In this document: piece by piece, positions 1 through 9,852 of the stretch
Numbering within the stretch: the stretch's first letter is position 1
Layout of the letters: every line of letters starts with the position of its first letter
Source: Methylocella tundrae
GTDB taxonomy: Bacteria; Pseudomonadota; Alphaproteobacteria; Rhizobiales; Beijerinckiaceae
NCBI RefSeq assembly: GCF_038024855.1
Contig: NZ_CP139089.1
Location: 806,001 to 870,000, forward strand
Length of the DNA: 64,000 nt
Direction of reading: 5' to 3'
The notes under the pieces: model-generated
What the model saw: only the letters and a program-made list of their open reading frames with translations
Databases searched by the model: none
Told to the model about the DNA's origin: nothing
Program-made: the position numbers and the translations under genes

Positions 1-322
1 ATAAGCAAACAAATCTTTTGGCATAAGAATATCGCGAAGCCACAATAGCCGATACATTGAAGGGCTAGATCAGCACAAACCGATGGACTTGCCGTGCGGT
101 CCGGCCTATGTGGCTGCGCCGGGGGCGGCATTCCCTTTGACCCAAAAAATGCGCCGAGCTTCACGTCCTTGCGCAACTCGAAAATTGTGTCATTCCCGCA
201 GTTGGCCCTTGCAAAGCAGCTTCGTTTATATACAAGCTGCTTGGCCCGCGCGCGCCACATATGGCATATCGTCGCTGATTATCAATATATTGCAAGAAAT
301 AGCTTTTCAAAGGGAGATTGAG
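1..322. other. Upstream region, no confident gene
   Basis: This is leader sequence before the glycoside hydrolase gene. The reading frame of that gene is open back to position 83, but the upstream part has no signal-peptide character and no good ribosome-binding site. I therefore treat it as 5' non-coding. I recognise nothing else here. Confidence 0.5.
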
Positions 323-2203
323 TTGTCGCTTCGCAAGGCTTTATACTTCGTAGCATGGCTGCTGGCCGTCGCGCCGCAAACAGGGTTCGCGGCATGTATC
401 GCGCCGGTCTCCAATCTGCCACTCGATGCGGTAAACGGCGTTTATCCATCTCTGCCAGCACTGCCTTGGACGGCGCCGTCCGGCTGGACACAGACGTCGA
501 CATCCTGGGCGGACAAGGGCGTGGCCATCAAGTTGACAACCGGCGACGGCGGGCCGCAGACGTTCATTGCTCACGGCGTCAATTACGAGCCGACCCAGAT
601 TGGCGGCGGCGCGGGCGTCAGCCCGTCAAACGATTTTTTCTATACCAATAGCTCCAAAACGTGGCTGCCGCTGTGGCAGCGCGATATTCCTCTGTTGCAG
701 GCCCTGCACGTCAACAGCATTCGCACTTATGGCGTGTGGAAGTGGGAGCCTGGCTTTTTAAGCGCGAGCACCGGGGCCGACGGCGTCGCCACCTTCTGGC
801 GGCAAGTTGATTTCTCTGTCCAAACGCAGGACGACACGCCTTTCTGCGATCCCGGCAATGGCGCGCTGACATACCCGCATCCAGACCACACCCACTTCCT
901 CAACAAGATGTGGAATAACGGAGTCAACCCGATCTATGTGTGGATCGGCATTGCGCTCCCCGTCGAATTGTTCGACGCAAATTTCGATAAGACGCGGAAG
1001 GAAAACCTGCGCCAGTTCTATAAATATACGGCGCGCTGGCTGGCGCAGAAATATGGCAATCACCCGGCGGTGATTGGCTTCGTTATCAGCAATGAAGTCG
1101 ATAATGGGGTGAACACCACGACTTCTAATTTCTGGAATACGCTAAATGATTTCAATGCGCTAGTCAAAGCGAGCGCACCGACAAAATTGACCATGGCCGT
1201 GTTTCACGATGGGCCGAACGCGTTTTCAACCATCACCCATGGTCAGTTCGCCGGGAAGACCGGGCCGCAGGTCTATCAACTCGATGTGCTGGGAGACAAT
1301 CCGTACAATGATCCGGCGTTGCCGGGCAACCAGTACCAGCGGTTCCATGACGGCTTCGCGACCAACTGCACAACAACGGCGAACCAGCCTTGCATCAAAC
1401 CGATGCTCCTGACCGAGTTCGGCACGCCGGCTGATACGCATGTCGCGCTCGCCGACGCGACGAAGGCTTATCCGACCACATGGATCGCCCCGAACTTCAT
1501 TTGGTCGCCTTCGCCGCCGGCTCCGCAATGCTTGTCTGTGGGCAATCTCGGACCGCCGCCAGGATCCGGCAGCGATGGACCCGAGGCCGAACACGCCGCC
1601 CACAGCACGGTAGCGCAAGAACTGCCAGCGGACCCGACTCTGGCAAAATTCACGATGCCGACGAAACTCGTCCCGTTCTTCCCTAACAGCGGCGTCATGG
1701 CCGGGGATCCTCTCGCCGCCGCGCTTCAAGCCACCTGGATTACCAAGTTCTGGAAGCAGGCCGTGGCGCCACACCTCGCCAGCAATGGTCCCGATCGCGA
1801 CACAAAATTCCTCTATGCGTCCGGCGGATACGTCTTCGAATTTCGCGACGAATGGTGGAAAGGCAATGAGACTTTTCCCTATTTCCACAGCGCCTCGGGA
1901 ACAATCTCCTGTCAACCGGGACAAGGTTGTGGCCAAATGGCCTGCGCGAATACCGGCGGTGCTAACAACGTATTTCCGGGCGGCTGGGGCGACGAGGAAT
2001 GGTTCGGCCTCACGTCTGCGCAGGTCAACCCCAATCGTTGTCCTGCGACAAACTTCAATTGCCCGGGAGGCGGAGGCCAAAACAAGTATCCTGTGGTGAA
2101 CTACAACACCGGAGCACTGAACGGCGGGCCGGACATTCTCAAGCCGCGTGCGGCGATAGCGGCAATATGCGAAGTGTTCTCGGCGACCGGCATTTGCGAT
2201 TGA
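323..2203 (+). CDS. Exported TIM-barrel glycoside hydrolase
   Basis: A secreted or periplasmic carbohydrate-active enzyme of the clan GH-A type, probably cleaving or transferring a beta-glucan-like substrate. I start it at the TTG at 323: an AAGGGAG Shine-Dalgarno lies 7 bases upstream and a clear signal peptide follows (Lys/Arg, a hydrophobic core, cleavage near GFAA, residue 24). Clan GH-A has two catalytic glutamates on strands 4 and 7. The candidates are the Glu of VISNEV (residue 258, acid/base) and the Glu of LLTEFG (residue 365, nucleophile). The early motif FIAHGVNYEPTQ also fits GH5/GH72-like folds. An upstream ATG at 83 would add 80 residues without a signal peptide. The family number and substrate cannot be fixed by eye. 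Confidence 0.75.
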   Translation: MSLRKALYFVAWLLAVAPQTGFAACIAPVSNLPLDAVNGVYPSLPALPWTAPSGWTQTSTSWADKGVAIKLTTGDGGPQTFIAHGVNYEPTQIGGGAGVSPSNDFFYTNSSKTWLPLWQRDIPLLQALHVNSIRTYGVWKWEPGFLSASTGADGVATFWRQVDFSVQTQDDTPFCDPGNGALTYPHPDHTHFLNKMWNNGVNPIYVWIGIALPVELFDANFDKTRKENLRQFYKYTARWLAQKYGNHPAVIGFVISNEVDNGVNTTTSNFWNTLNDFNALVKASAPTKLTMAVFHDGPNAFSTITHGQFAGKTGPQVYQLDVLGDNPYNDPALPGNQYQRFHDGFATNCTTTANQPCIKPMLLTEFGTPADTHVALADATKAYPTTWIAPNFIWSPSPPAPQCLSVGNLGPPPGSGSDGPEAEHAAHSTVAQELPADPTLAKFTMPTKLVPFFPNSGVMAGDPLAAALQATWITKFWKQAVAPHLASNGPDRDTKFLYASGGYVFEFRDEWWKGNETFPYFHSASGTISCQPGQGCGQMACANTGGANNVFPGGWGDEEWFGLTSAQVNPNRCPATNFNCPGGGGQNKYPVVNYNTGALNGGPDILKPRAAIAAICEVFSATGICD

Positions 2204-2338
2204 TTGCTTCGCCGTCCAGCGCCGCAGTCGTCTGATTTGTTCCGCGGACGCGTCTTGGTTGGAGTGCGGCCTTCGATGCAAGCCAAGGACATGCCCGTTT
2301 TGCTCATGACGCCGGCAAGATTAAACATGAGGCTCGAC

Positions 2339-2360
2339 GGCGCCTTGTAATAAAGGCGCC
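2339..2360 (+). terminator. Perfect 8-bp hairpin without T-tract
   Basis: GGCGCCTT and AAGGCGCC form a perfect stem with a 6-base loop, 136 bases after the glycoside hydrolase stop. No run of T follows, so it may be a weak terminator or an mRNA-stabilising hairpin. Apart from it, the gap from 2204 to 2606 shows nothing I recognise. Confidence 0.3.
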
Positions 2361-2606
2361 TGAGGAATCACCGGCAGGTTTGCGCGGGCTGCCGCCGTGG
2401 GTGACGAATGTAACGAAGATACTCGGCCGGGCGGACATGAGAAGGCCAGGAGATGCTCTTCGGGGAAAGCTCGCGCTTTTAATGACAAATGTTGATTGCT
2501 GATTTTCGTGAATAATGCTAGTCGGACGAAGCTCGGCTGCGGGATAAATCTGCGCAATTTGCGATATAGGCAGGTAATAGCAGTCGGGCCTCACCGGGGG
2601 GTAGCT

Positions 2607-3827
2607 ATGACGCGTTTGACGTTCGCATCTGTATTGTTCTTCGCCTTCGTAATGGCGTTCATGTCAATAGAGCCAAACCAGCGCGAGGCAGCGCTCGGCA
2701 TTTCTAGCGCAAAGGCACAGACCGTTTCGCCGCTTAATCCTTGCGCAGCCCCAAATGCGATCAACCCGACCGATGCCGCGGAGACTGCGTGGCAACTTTG
2801 GGTGGCGGCCACTTGTCCCGTTAACACCCGCCAATATCCATTCGTGGTCTGGGAGGACTGGATCGAGCAGGCGCAGATGTATCCGGCGAATCCGGCTGCC
2901 GGTCTCGAGGTCCCAAACGCGAAGGCCGCTGGGCCAAACGCAACACATCTGTTGCACGGCAGCCCGCTCGCAACGTTGAAGAAGCCTAGTACCATCAAGC
3001 TGGTGCCTGGGCTGCTCGGCGGAGCGGACCAGAGCTGCAACAAGGCGAGCACGCCGCCGCCCGGGCAGCCTAATCTCGTCATTTGCGAGGAGGTGCGGCT
3101 GAACGGAGCGGTCGAGGATTATATCGCTGGAACGAAGCTTTGGAAGCGTGGCGGCCAAACCAAAGCCGCGGCAAATGGAACAGACATCCAGTTTTCGCCA
3201 CCATCTGTCGAAATCAAGGCGGACTGGATTCAGCTATCAAGCATTGGGCTCGATTGCAGCACCCTGCCAGCCAAATTCTTCCAAAAAATCCACGTAGAAA
3301 CGATCAACGGCAACTGCTTTGCGTTGGCTGGCATGCACCTGATGTCGAAGCTTCAAAACAAGTGGATATGGGCGACCTTTGAGCCGCAGAGCCCGATCAC
3401 GAATCCGTACCGCTGCCAAGTTTTGGGTTGCACAGACGATTTTGGATCAACACCAACGGTGACGCACGGAGCGGATACGAGTTTGACGCCGGGGCTGACC
3501 GCGTTGATGACGGCGGCTAATTTGGCCCCTGAATTCTTTAACTACCGGTTGGATGGCGTTCAAATCGGATATTTCAAACCACAGCTGTTGGGAAATTCAA
3601 TCATTGAAGGGGAAAACGCCGGAGTTCCGTTGACGCAGGCTTCATGTATTACGTGCCACAGCGTCTCCTCGATCAAAAGCGATGGTACAGATGGCATTAC
3701 TTTGTTGACCTCTAATCCTGTTGGAGCGCCACCGGCGCTGCCCTCCGATGCTTGGATTCGTCGTGACTTTATTTGGTCTTTGTCGGAGGCCTGCTTCAAT
3801 AGCCCCCTGCAGGCGTGCACGCAGTAA
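2607..3827 (+). CDS. Exported protein with one haem c motif
   Basis: About 406 residues from the ATG at 2607, chosen because a signal peptide follows directly (TRLTFASVLFFAFVMAF, cleavage near SSAKAQ). A single CXXCH motif (CITCH, Cys347, Cys350, His351) near the C-terminus is the signature of covalent haem c attachment. The protein should therefore mature in the periplasm. Other cysteines (for example in CQVLGC) could form disulfides. The large N-terminal part resembles no cytochrome I know. No electron-transfer partner is next to it; neighbours are an exported hydrolase and an exported peptidase. Function is unknown beyond probable haem binding. Confidence 0.65.
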   Translation: MTRLTFASVLFFAFVMAFMSIEPNQREAALGISSAKAQTVSPLNPCAAPNAINPTDAAETAWQLWVAATCPVNTRQYPFVVWEDWIEQAQMYPANPAAGLEVPNAKAAGPNATHLLHGSPLATLKKPSTIKLVPGLLGGADQSCNKASTPPPGQPNLVICEEVRLNGAVEDYIAGTKLWKRGGQTKAAANGTDIQFSPPSVEIKADWIQLSSIGLDCSTLPAKFFQKIHVETINGNCFALAGMHLMSKLQNKWIWATFEPQSPITNPYRCQVLGCTDDFGSTPTVTHGADTSLTPGLTALMTAANLAPEFFNYRLDGVQIGYFKPQLLGNSIIEGENAGVPLTQASCITCHSVSSIKSDGTDGITLLTSNPVGAPPALPSDAWIRRDFIWSLSEACFNSPLQACTQ

Positions 3828-3857
3828 ATTCTCGGCGCGCTGAACCGCTGGAGCGTC

Positions 3858-4005
3858 CTACCAGGCCCCCCAGCCGATCGGTGCGCCGTCTGCGCTTTCC
3901 TTGAAGCTCAAGGGCGCGACGACGCTTTGTTTCGTCAGACGAGCGAGCCAGCGGCGGGCGCTCGCCGCGTTCATTCCAAATCGCTCCGCCGCCTGGCGGC
4001 GCTGA
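3858..4005 (-). pseudogene. Fragment of IS630-type transposase HTH region
   Basis: The minus strand reads LNDGLQRRQAAERFGMN, then a recognition-helix-like SARRWLARL, and soon a stop. This is the N-terminal helix-turn-helix pattern of IS630-family and related COG3415 transposases. No start and no catalytic domain follow, so it is a remnant. The rest of the 3828-4494 gap shows no gene I can support. Confidence 0.4.
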
Positions 4006-4494
4006 AGACCATCATTCAATGGGGTCCGCCACGTGACGGCGCGGATCGAATGTAGAGAGCCTCGACCCCTGCACGCCAGTCTCCTTCGTCAGCGCGGGGC
4101 TTTAATCAGAAGCGCAGCCATTTGCGAATCCTCTCGGATTCGGCCGCATGAGATAAGACTTCAGGCGCAAATGACGCCGCCATAGGAAGTTTCCGCAGGC
4201 CGTTTTCGCGGTTAAAAACACCCGTTCCGGCGAGGCGGCACGATATCACGCGCCGCGCGGCTTCCCATCCGGGTGAGGGGATGCCAAACTGGGCATTCCA
4301 CCGGAACGCTGTTAGGATCGCTTTGATTGAGGCAGTCACCGATTGAGGCAGTCAACGCCAGCGTGGCCGCGCTCCGGCACATCGGCGCGGATGTTCGTAC
4401 TGGTGCTTTCACAAAGGATCAGCAGACCCTACAGCGCGAGGAGAGATATCAGAGATGCTCGCAACGTAGTGATTGGCAGAGCGAGACCTGTGTA

Positions 4495-5865
4495 ATGAAC
4501 CCGATTGAAATCACGAGGCTTGGACTTACGGTTTTGGCGATTTCGAGTAGCGTGGTGCAGGCGCAGACGCAGGCGCCTCGCAACATCACGCCGGCCGCGC
4601 CTCCAGGGCTTGCTATCTCTGATTTTGCGGTCCGAGACGGTGACTCGCGACTGAAGGGTCAAACAATCATACCAGAAGCAAGCACCGCCAAGCCTGGCGA
4701 TTCAGGCCGCCGCGCGCATACCAACGTTCGCCTGTTTGTTCCAGCCAAAGCAGAGGAATCGCAAGAGGCGGGGATCGCTGCGCCAAAGGCGGCCGTCGGA
4801 CCGCCGTTTTCGGGCTTCTACATCGAAACTCCGGCCTCTCTCGCGTGCCTATACGCCTTGGTCACTCCCATCGCCGGCTGCAACCCCAATGCGGTCACCG
4901 CTAACGCCCTTGGGGGCAGCAAGGTCGTGGCTATTGTCGATGCTTATGACAATCCATCGATCCTGACCGACCTACAGCGATTTTCCGCACAATTTGGCCT
5001 GCCCAGTCCGACCGCAACAAATTTTCAGGTCGTCTTCGCCGCCGGCGCGCGTCCGGCGCTCGACAATGGCTGGGCGCTGGAAGAAGCGCTTGACGTCGAA
5101 GTGGTTCATGCACTCGCTCCCGGCGCAAAAATTATCCTGGTCGAAGCTGCATCGAATTCGTATCCCGATCTTATGCAGGCTGAAGATATCGCAAGCTCAA
5201 TGGTTACGGCGGCAGGGGGAGGGGAGGTTTCGAATAGCTGGGGCGGAGCTGAATTCTCTGGCGAGCTCTCTTATGCATCTCATTTCAATGGGAAAACCAA
5301 TGTCGTCTTTTTCGCGTCCACTGGCGACGCGCCGGGCGTGTCCTTTCCATCGACATTGCCGTCGGTGATCGCGGTCGGCGGCACGAGCGTTTCGCGCAAC
5401 GTCGAAACTGGAAAATTCAGACAGGAGACCACCTGGGCGGACGGGGGCGGGGGGGCGAGCGCTTATGTCCCGCGACCACCCTATCAGGATGGGATAAGCG
5501 GCCGCGTTGGAGATGCGCGGGGAGTGCCTGATATTTCATTTGACGGGAATCCAAACACCGGCGTCTGGGTTTACTGCGGAACAAGTTGCGGCGCTTCGGA
5601 TCAGGGTGGGTGGTACATTGTTGGGGGGACCAGCGTGGGCTCTCCAGCCATTGCTGCGATGGTGAACAGCGCTGGGGGGTTCGCGGCGAATTCCGACATC
5701 GAGCATCAAAAACTGTATGCGCATCTTGGGACTGCGAGTTTCTTTAACGTCAACCTCGGTGTGTGCGGCCCCTATGCTGGTTTTTTTACCGTTTCCACTA
5801 ATGCTGCGAAACTATGGGATTTCTGCACTGGGCTCGGATCTCCTCGCGGGCTCTCAGGCTTGTAA
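4495..5865 (+). CDS. S53 (sedolisin-like) serine-carboxyl peptidase
   Basis: An exported peptidase of about 456 residues from the ATG at 4495. That start is followed by a signal-peptide-like stretch ending near VVQAQ; the upstream in-frame extension lacks one. Sedolisins use a Ser-Glu-Asp triad plus an oxyanion Asp. Visible here are the ExxxD pair in EEALD (Glu196, Asp200), an oxyanion-type Asp in STGDAPG (Asp278), the nucleophile in GGTSVGSP (Ser380, normally SGTSxxxP) and the C-terminal TGLGSP turn. The usual long N-terminal propeptide is much reduced, so it belongs to the short S53 subgroup. It probably acts in an acidic periplasm or outside the cell. It ends facing the sulfotransferase gene on the other strand. 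Confidence 0.85.
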   Translation: MNPIEITRLGLTVLAISSSVVQAQTQAPRNITPAAPPGLAISDFAVRDGDSRLKGQTIIPEASTAKPGDSGRRAHTNVRLFVPAKAEESQEAGIAAPKAAVGPPFSGFYIETPASLACLYALVTPIAGCNPNAVTANALGGSKVVAIVDAYDNPSILTDLQRFSAQFGLPSPTATNFQVVFAAGARPALDNGWALEEALDVEVVHALAPGAKIILVEAASNSYPDLMQAEDIASSMVTAAGGGEVSNSWGGAEFSGELSYASHFNGKTNVVFFASTGDAPGVSFPSTLPSVIAVGGTSVSRNVETGKFRQETTWADGGGGASAYVPRPPYQDGISGRVGDARGVPDISFDGNPNTGVWVYCGTSCGASDQGGWYIVGGTSVGSPAIAAMVNSAGGFAANSDIEHQKLYAHLGTASFFNVNLGVCGPYAGFFTVSTNAAKLWDFCTGLGSPRGLSGL

Positions 5866-5910
5866 CGATGCAGCGTGACAAGAGCGGCCCGAAAGCGGCT
5901 TAAGGCTTTG

Positions 5911-6789
5911 TCAAATCGGATGTGGCGCGTTGATGGGCCTGACTGCCAGGCCGTCCTTGGCGTATCCGAGAGCAATAGCGACTTCGCCGCATATAGACCA
6001 AATTTGCTCAGGCCTTTCATCGTTGATATCAAAGTTGCTGACGCGGGCCCAATCGATGTCCGGAATTTCATTCATCGGAACAACGTTCTTCCCGAGAAAT
6101 TTGCCAAGTTCACAATGTGTTTCGACCGGATTCGCGCAAATGTCCTCATAGCGCAGCTGTAAATGCCGCTCGTCGGCGAGGGTTTTGGAAAGCGCGCGGC
6201 AGACATTTCCGACCTGGTAAGTCCACGTCACGGCATTGTGCAAATAAGGTTCGTCGAATTCGATGTTTTTGGGATTGAGCCCGCAAGCTACGTAGGCGGC
6301 GGGCAGCACGACTTGACCAACAGGGTTGCTCAAACGCGAGGTCATATGTGTGCGACGCAATGAACTGGTAACCGGATGACGGACGAGGTGAACGACCCGC
6401 GCGCGCGGAAAGGCCCGCAACACTTGCGGAAGCGCCAGCATCGTTTCTGGAAGCTTCCATCCCCAAGCAACATCTGACGGCAAGCCGGCCGCGGAGAGAA
6501 TCCGCCCCGCTGTCCCGCGCAGCCGCTCACGCCAGTAAGCATCGCGGGTCGATCCGGCATCGACGCCCACTGTCGTCGACTCGATCGCCAAATCATAGAT
6601 ATCTTGGACCCATTCCACCGAGTCTGCGGTGGCGTTCAGCATATTACCCAAAAAAATCCCGTTTGAGGCGGCAAATGCCGACAGCAATCGCGTCCCGCTT
6701 CCGCCACGTCCAAGCAAGATAATCGGTTCAAGCGGATCCTGTGCAACGTCGCTACGGCTGCGTTGCATTGTCGGGTCCGCCATATCCAA
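5911..6789 (-). CDS. Sulfotransferase family protein
   Basis: Predicted cytosolic sulfotransferase that moves sulfate from PAPS to an acceptor, perhaps a glycan. The PAPS 5'-phosphosulfate loop is GRGGSGT at residues 27-33. A 3'-phosphate-type segment, RVVHLVRHP, is at 131-139. At 292 residues it has normal single-domain length. Its start overlaps the end of the upstream sulfotransferase gene by up to 38 bases (17 if the Met at residue 8 is used), so the two are probably translationally coupled. The exact acceptor cannot be told. Confidence 0.75.
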   Translation of the reverse strand: MDMADPTMQRSRSDVAQDPLEPIILLGRGGSGTRLLSAFAASNGIFLGNMLNATADSVEWVQDIYDLAIESTTVGVDAGSTRDAYWRERLRGTAGRILSAAGLPSDVAWGWKLPETMLALPQVLRAFPRARVVHLVRHPVTSSLRRTHMTSRLSNPVGQVVLPAAYVACGLNPKNIEFDEPYLHNAVTWTYQVGNVCRALSKTLADERHLQLRYEDICANPVETHCELGKFLGKNVVPMNEIPDIDWARVSNFDINDERPEQIWSICGEVAIALGYAKDGLAVRPINAPHPI

Positions 6790-7756
6790 AGCTCCTCGCC
6801 GACGCGCCGGCTATATGAATAACATCGGCTTGCTGCGCCTCATCGAGGTCGCTCCGCCAAACGAACAATGATGTAGCATCGATTGGGCGCGTCCGGTCAG
6901 TTCCGCCCGGACCTTCCCCTCGATACAAGGCGTGCGAGCGGAGCGCTTCAGCGGAATCTGGCAAATGGCATTCGTCCAGTATCCGTGAAATCATCCGGTC
7001 CGGCTCGCAGACCAGATCCTCATATCTAAACTGCGTCACGCAAATGCCCGCCTGGCGGAATGTTGGCGCCATACTTGATTTAATGTTCCAGATCGCGGCC
7101 CGCCTTATCCACGGAGGCTGAGCTTCATCTGCGATGAGCCGGTACTCCGCCGCGAACCGCTCGATTAGCTCTGGTCGATTATTGAGCAAACGAAGCTGGT
7201 TTCCGACGAAGTCGATGTGGCTAAGCCGGGCCATCGAAGCGACGACGGCTCTGGGGTCTCGCACGGGGTAGACGACAGATACAGGCGCTCGCAGAGATGA
7301 AAGCCGGCCGACGTCGTAGGTCAAGTTTGGAGCCTTAAGAACGAGGATCTTCGCGCCTATGTCGCCTGCAGTCACAGCGCCGCCGAGACGGCGCGGCTTA
7401 TCCATTTGCCGATATTTCGCCTCGGCGCTTTTTACCATTGCCTCAGCAAGCGCCGCAGCATTATGGTGCCTGTCGGTCTCCGCATGGAACCAGGGATAAA
7501 GGCCATCAAACTCATCTACAAGAAAAGCCTGTGGATGAGCGCCGACGATCTGGCCCGTCAGCGTAGTCCCGCTTCGCTGACACCCTACGATAGCGACGAC
7601 GCGCTCGATTCCGTCCCAAAAGCCGGTTCGCGAAATGTTGCTATATGTACCGTGGTCTTCCCAACCCACTAGCTCCCCCCTCCAAATTCTAAGATATCGG
7701 CTGAACTTGAAGAGGAAGTCAAATATATGCCAAGCGTTGCTTTGGGAGCAAGACAC
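6752..7756 (-). CDS. Sulfotransferase family protein
   Basis: Second sulfotransferase of the pair, 334 residues. The PAPS loop CQRSGTT is at 59-65 after a beta strand (RVVAIVG). The segment VVYPVRDPRAVVASM at 161-175 matches the 3'-phosphate-binding strand and helix of the family. The first ~50 residues precede the core and may be partly untranslated. It reads away from the plus-strand glycosyltransferase that starts at 7846, so about 90 bases between them probably hold divergent promoters. The link to polysaccharide sulfation is inferred from the neighbourhood. Confidence 0.75.
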   Translation of the reverse strand: MSCSQSNAWHIFDFLFKFSRYLRIWRGELVGWEDHGTYSNISRTGFWDGIERVVAIVGCQRSGTTLTGQIVGAHPQAFLVDEFDGLYPWFHAETDRHHNAAALAEAMVKSAEAKYRQMDKPRRLGGAVTAGDIGAKILVLKAPNLTYDVGRLSSLRAPVSVVYPVRDPRAVVASMARLSHIDFVGNQLRLLNNRPELIERFAAEYRLIADEAQPPWIRRAAIWNIKSSMAPTFRQAGICVTQFRYEDLVCEPDRMISRILDECHLPDSAEALRSHALYRGEGPGGTDRTRPIDATSLFVWRSDLDEAQQADVIHIAGASARSFGYGGPDNATQP

Positions 7757-7845
7757 CGTCGTCTACTTCCCTTAACAATTGCATCAATCACCATCGACGC
7801 TCGGATCAGGCCTTGCGGCGCTCATTTGACTGAAAGTGAAATTAG

Positions 7846-8580
7846 ATGAATCGCCGCACGATCGTGTTTCTGGCCTGGGGTGACGCCTTCATCAATAATG
7901 TTGGACGATGCATTGCGGAAAGTCGCCTTCCAGATTATCCGATTCTTCTTATCACCGACAATGAGACGGATGTCGCCTGTTTGCCCTCCCATGTAGCGGT
8001 CCTGAGACGAGATTTGATGTTTCCCGGCAAACTGGCAAAGCTCGAGCTGTTGTCGGCTGTGCCCGATGACCTTGAAACGGTTCTCTTCCTCGATGTCGAC
8101 ACTCGCGTGATAGGGGACATTTCCTTAGGGTTCGAGAAAGCAGAGCGTCATGGGGTAGCGATGGCGGCTGCGCCTCACTATTCGCTCGAGGATTTTCGCT
8201 CGTTCCGCAGCGTCATGGTCCGAGAGGGAGTTTCGCCTTGCGGCCAGATGATCTACAATTCCGGAGTTATCTTCTTTGCCGCGAACCGACCGGAAGTGCG
8301 AGACATCTTCAGTCTGGCGCGCGCCACTGCAAACAAGGACGAAATTGCGCCCTGGGGCGATCAACCATACATAAGTCTTGCAATGGAGATGCTGGGTTTC
8401 AATCCGTACACGCTATCTCCGAGCTTCAATCATCGCGCATTTGGAGAATTGATCAGCGGCTCTATCCGGATTTGGCATTCTTACAGTCCGTTACCTGCGG
8501 AAGCGCAAAATCTTTCACCAGGATATCTGCACCGCTATGAGAACGGCGCTCTTGTGAAGGCCGTAAAGGTGCCGTTGTGA
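7846..8580 (+). CDS. GT-A type glycosyltransferase (GT8-like)
   Basis: A 244-residue protein with a nucleotide-diphospho-sugar transferase fold. It begins RTIVFLAWGDAFINNVG and carries a DxD metal/nucleotide motif in LFLDVDTRV (DVD). The pattern of YNSGVIFF followed later by WGDQPYI is typical of GT8-like enzymes, where the donor is a UDP-sugar. It is followed 7 bases later by the sulfotransferase gene at 8588, so both are probably on one transcript for glycan assembly and decoration. Confidence 0.65.
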   Translation: MNRRTIVFLAWGDAFINNVGRCIAESRLPDYPILLITDNETDVACLPSHVAVLRRDLMFPGKLAKLELLSAVPDDLETVLFLDVDTRVIGDISLGFEKAERHGVAMAAAPHYSLEDFRSFRSVMVREGVSPCGQMIYNSGVIFFAANRPEVRDIFSLARATANKDEIAPWGDQPYISLAMEMLGFNPYTLSPSFNHRAFGELISGSIRIWHSYSPLPAEAQNLSPGYLHRYENGALVKAVKVPL

Positions 8581-8587
8581 TTGAGCT

Positions 8588-9607
8588 ATGAACAACATTC
8601 CCCGCATCATTATCCATGTTGGCGCGCCGAAAACCGGTTCGACTTACCTCCAAAAGCGACTGCGCGCGGATCCGGCGCACTTGCGGAGAAACGGGATTTA
8701 CGTACCCGTCCTACCCTCGGTCGCGCAGATGGCCGGCAACGCTAAACTGCTCGCGACTGTCCTGAGCAAGCGTGCTTCTTTAAGCTTCGAGCGGATATTT
8801 CCAAACATCGACGTAACCAGGCTGAGGCCGACCGCGATTGTTTCCGAGTTGCTTCGCGATTGGCGGTCGGATGAGGAAGCTATTGTTCTTTCAGCTGAAA
8901 ATTTCCGCCCGGAGCACGCGGGAGCACTTCGCGAGCTTCTCCCGACGTGCAGGGCCTGCGTCATTGTTCTGTTCGTGCGCCGACAAGACCAATGGATAGA
9001 ATCCTACTTCAATCAGTTGACTAAAACAGCAGATGTAGCCGAGGATCTCTCGAGCTTCGTTACGCGGCTCTGCGACACGCAAGGTGAGCGCTTTTGTCGT
9101 CCTGATTGGAATGCTCATTACGAGGCATGGCGGCATGCTTTCGGCGCTTGCAACATCGTCTTTTACGACGAAGCCCGATCCGATCTGTTCTCCGCATTCT
9201 TAAGCGCGGCCGGCCTGCCCATCGTGCCCGACCTCATTGAGGTTCCCCCCGCTCAGGTTTCGCTCAACATCCATGATCTCGCCTATCTTTTGGCTCTGGA
9301 ACGACCGTTCTCCCACGCGGACTTCGTCCGGCGCCGAGCGGCGGGCGAGCAGGCGTCAAAGCGTCTCGCGTCAGGAGTTCGGAGCATTCTCGGCGGGGCC
9401 GAACATGAAAAACTGCGTCAGCGGTTTGAAGCGTCAAACCATAATCTCCTGATCGCGCTCGGACGCGCCAATGAACCAAAACTTTTGCAATTGACGCCTT
9501 CCACGCGTCGCTGCGATCTGAATGAAGTATATGCGTCGGACGATTATGTTAGATACAGAAAACTGGCGGATGAAATATTTTCTGCGCAGCCGCGCGGTTC
9601 GGTCTAG
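8588..9607 (+). CDS. Sulfotransferase family protein
   Basis: 339 residues. It opens with IIIHVGAPKTGSTYLQ; PKTGSTY at 14-20 is the classic PAPS-binding loop of bacterial sulfotransferases. RQDQWIESYFNQ further on fits the 3'-phosphate-binding region. It follows a glycosyltransferase gene by 7 bases. The C-terminal half (residues 220-339) is less recognisable and may form the acceptor site. This is the third of four sulfotransferase-like genes in the locus. Confidence 0.75.
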   Translation: MNNIPRIIIHVGAPKTGSTYLQKRLRADPAHLRRNGIYVPVLPSVAQMAGNAKLLATVLSKRASLSFERIFPNIDVTRLRPTAIVSELLRDWRSDEEAIVLSAENFRPEHAGALRELLPTCRACVIVLFVRRQDQWIESYFNQLTKTADVAEDLSSFVTRLCDTQGERFCRPDWNAHYEAWRHAFGACNIVFYDEARSDLFSAFLSAAGLPIVPDLIEVPPAQVSLNIHDLAYLLALERPFSHADFVRRRAAGEQASKRLASGVRSILGGAEHEKLRQRFEASNHNLLIALGRANEPKLLQLTPSTRRCDLNEVYASDDYVRYRKLADEIFSAQPRGSV

Positions 9608-9852
9608 GATTTTTTCCCAGGATCAATTGCTTCATTCGGACTCTTTGTATCCAACGAAAAGCCTTCTGTGTACTTACGGAGATATGATAGGGAACCCGTC
9701 AAAGCTCTGGCTGAAATAGCCCCGAAAGTCTCCCGACAGGCACTCCCACTTCGCTAAGAGGTAGGAGTAATGTCGTGTTTAATAAGACGCCAGCCTCCTG
9801 TGACGAAGCGACGGGAAGCCTTCGCGGTCCGGACCGTTGCCGCGCCGTAATT

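Noticed and set aside
1226..2281. 351-codon open frame on the minus strand
   Set aside because: It is antisense to the glycoside hydrolase gene, is Arg-rich and has no recognisable motif. It is a shadow of a GC-rich gene.
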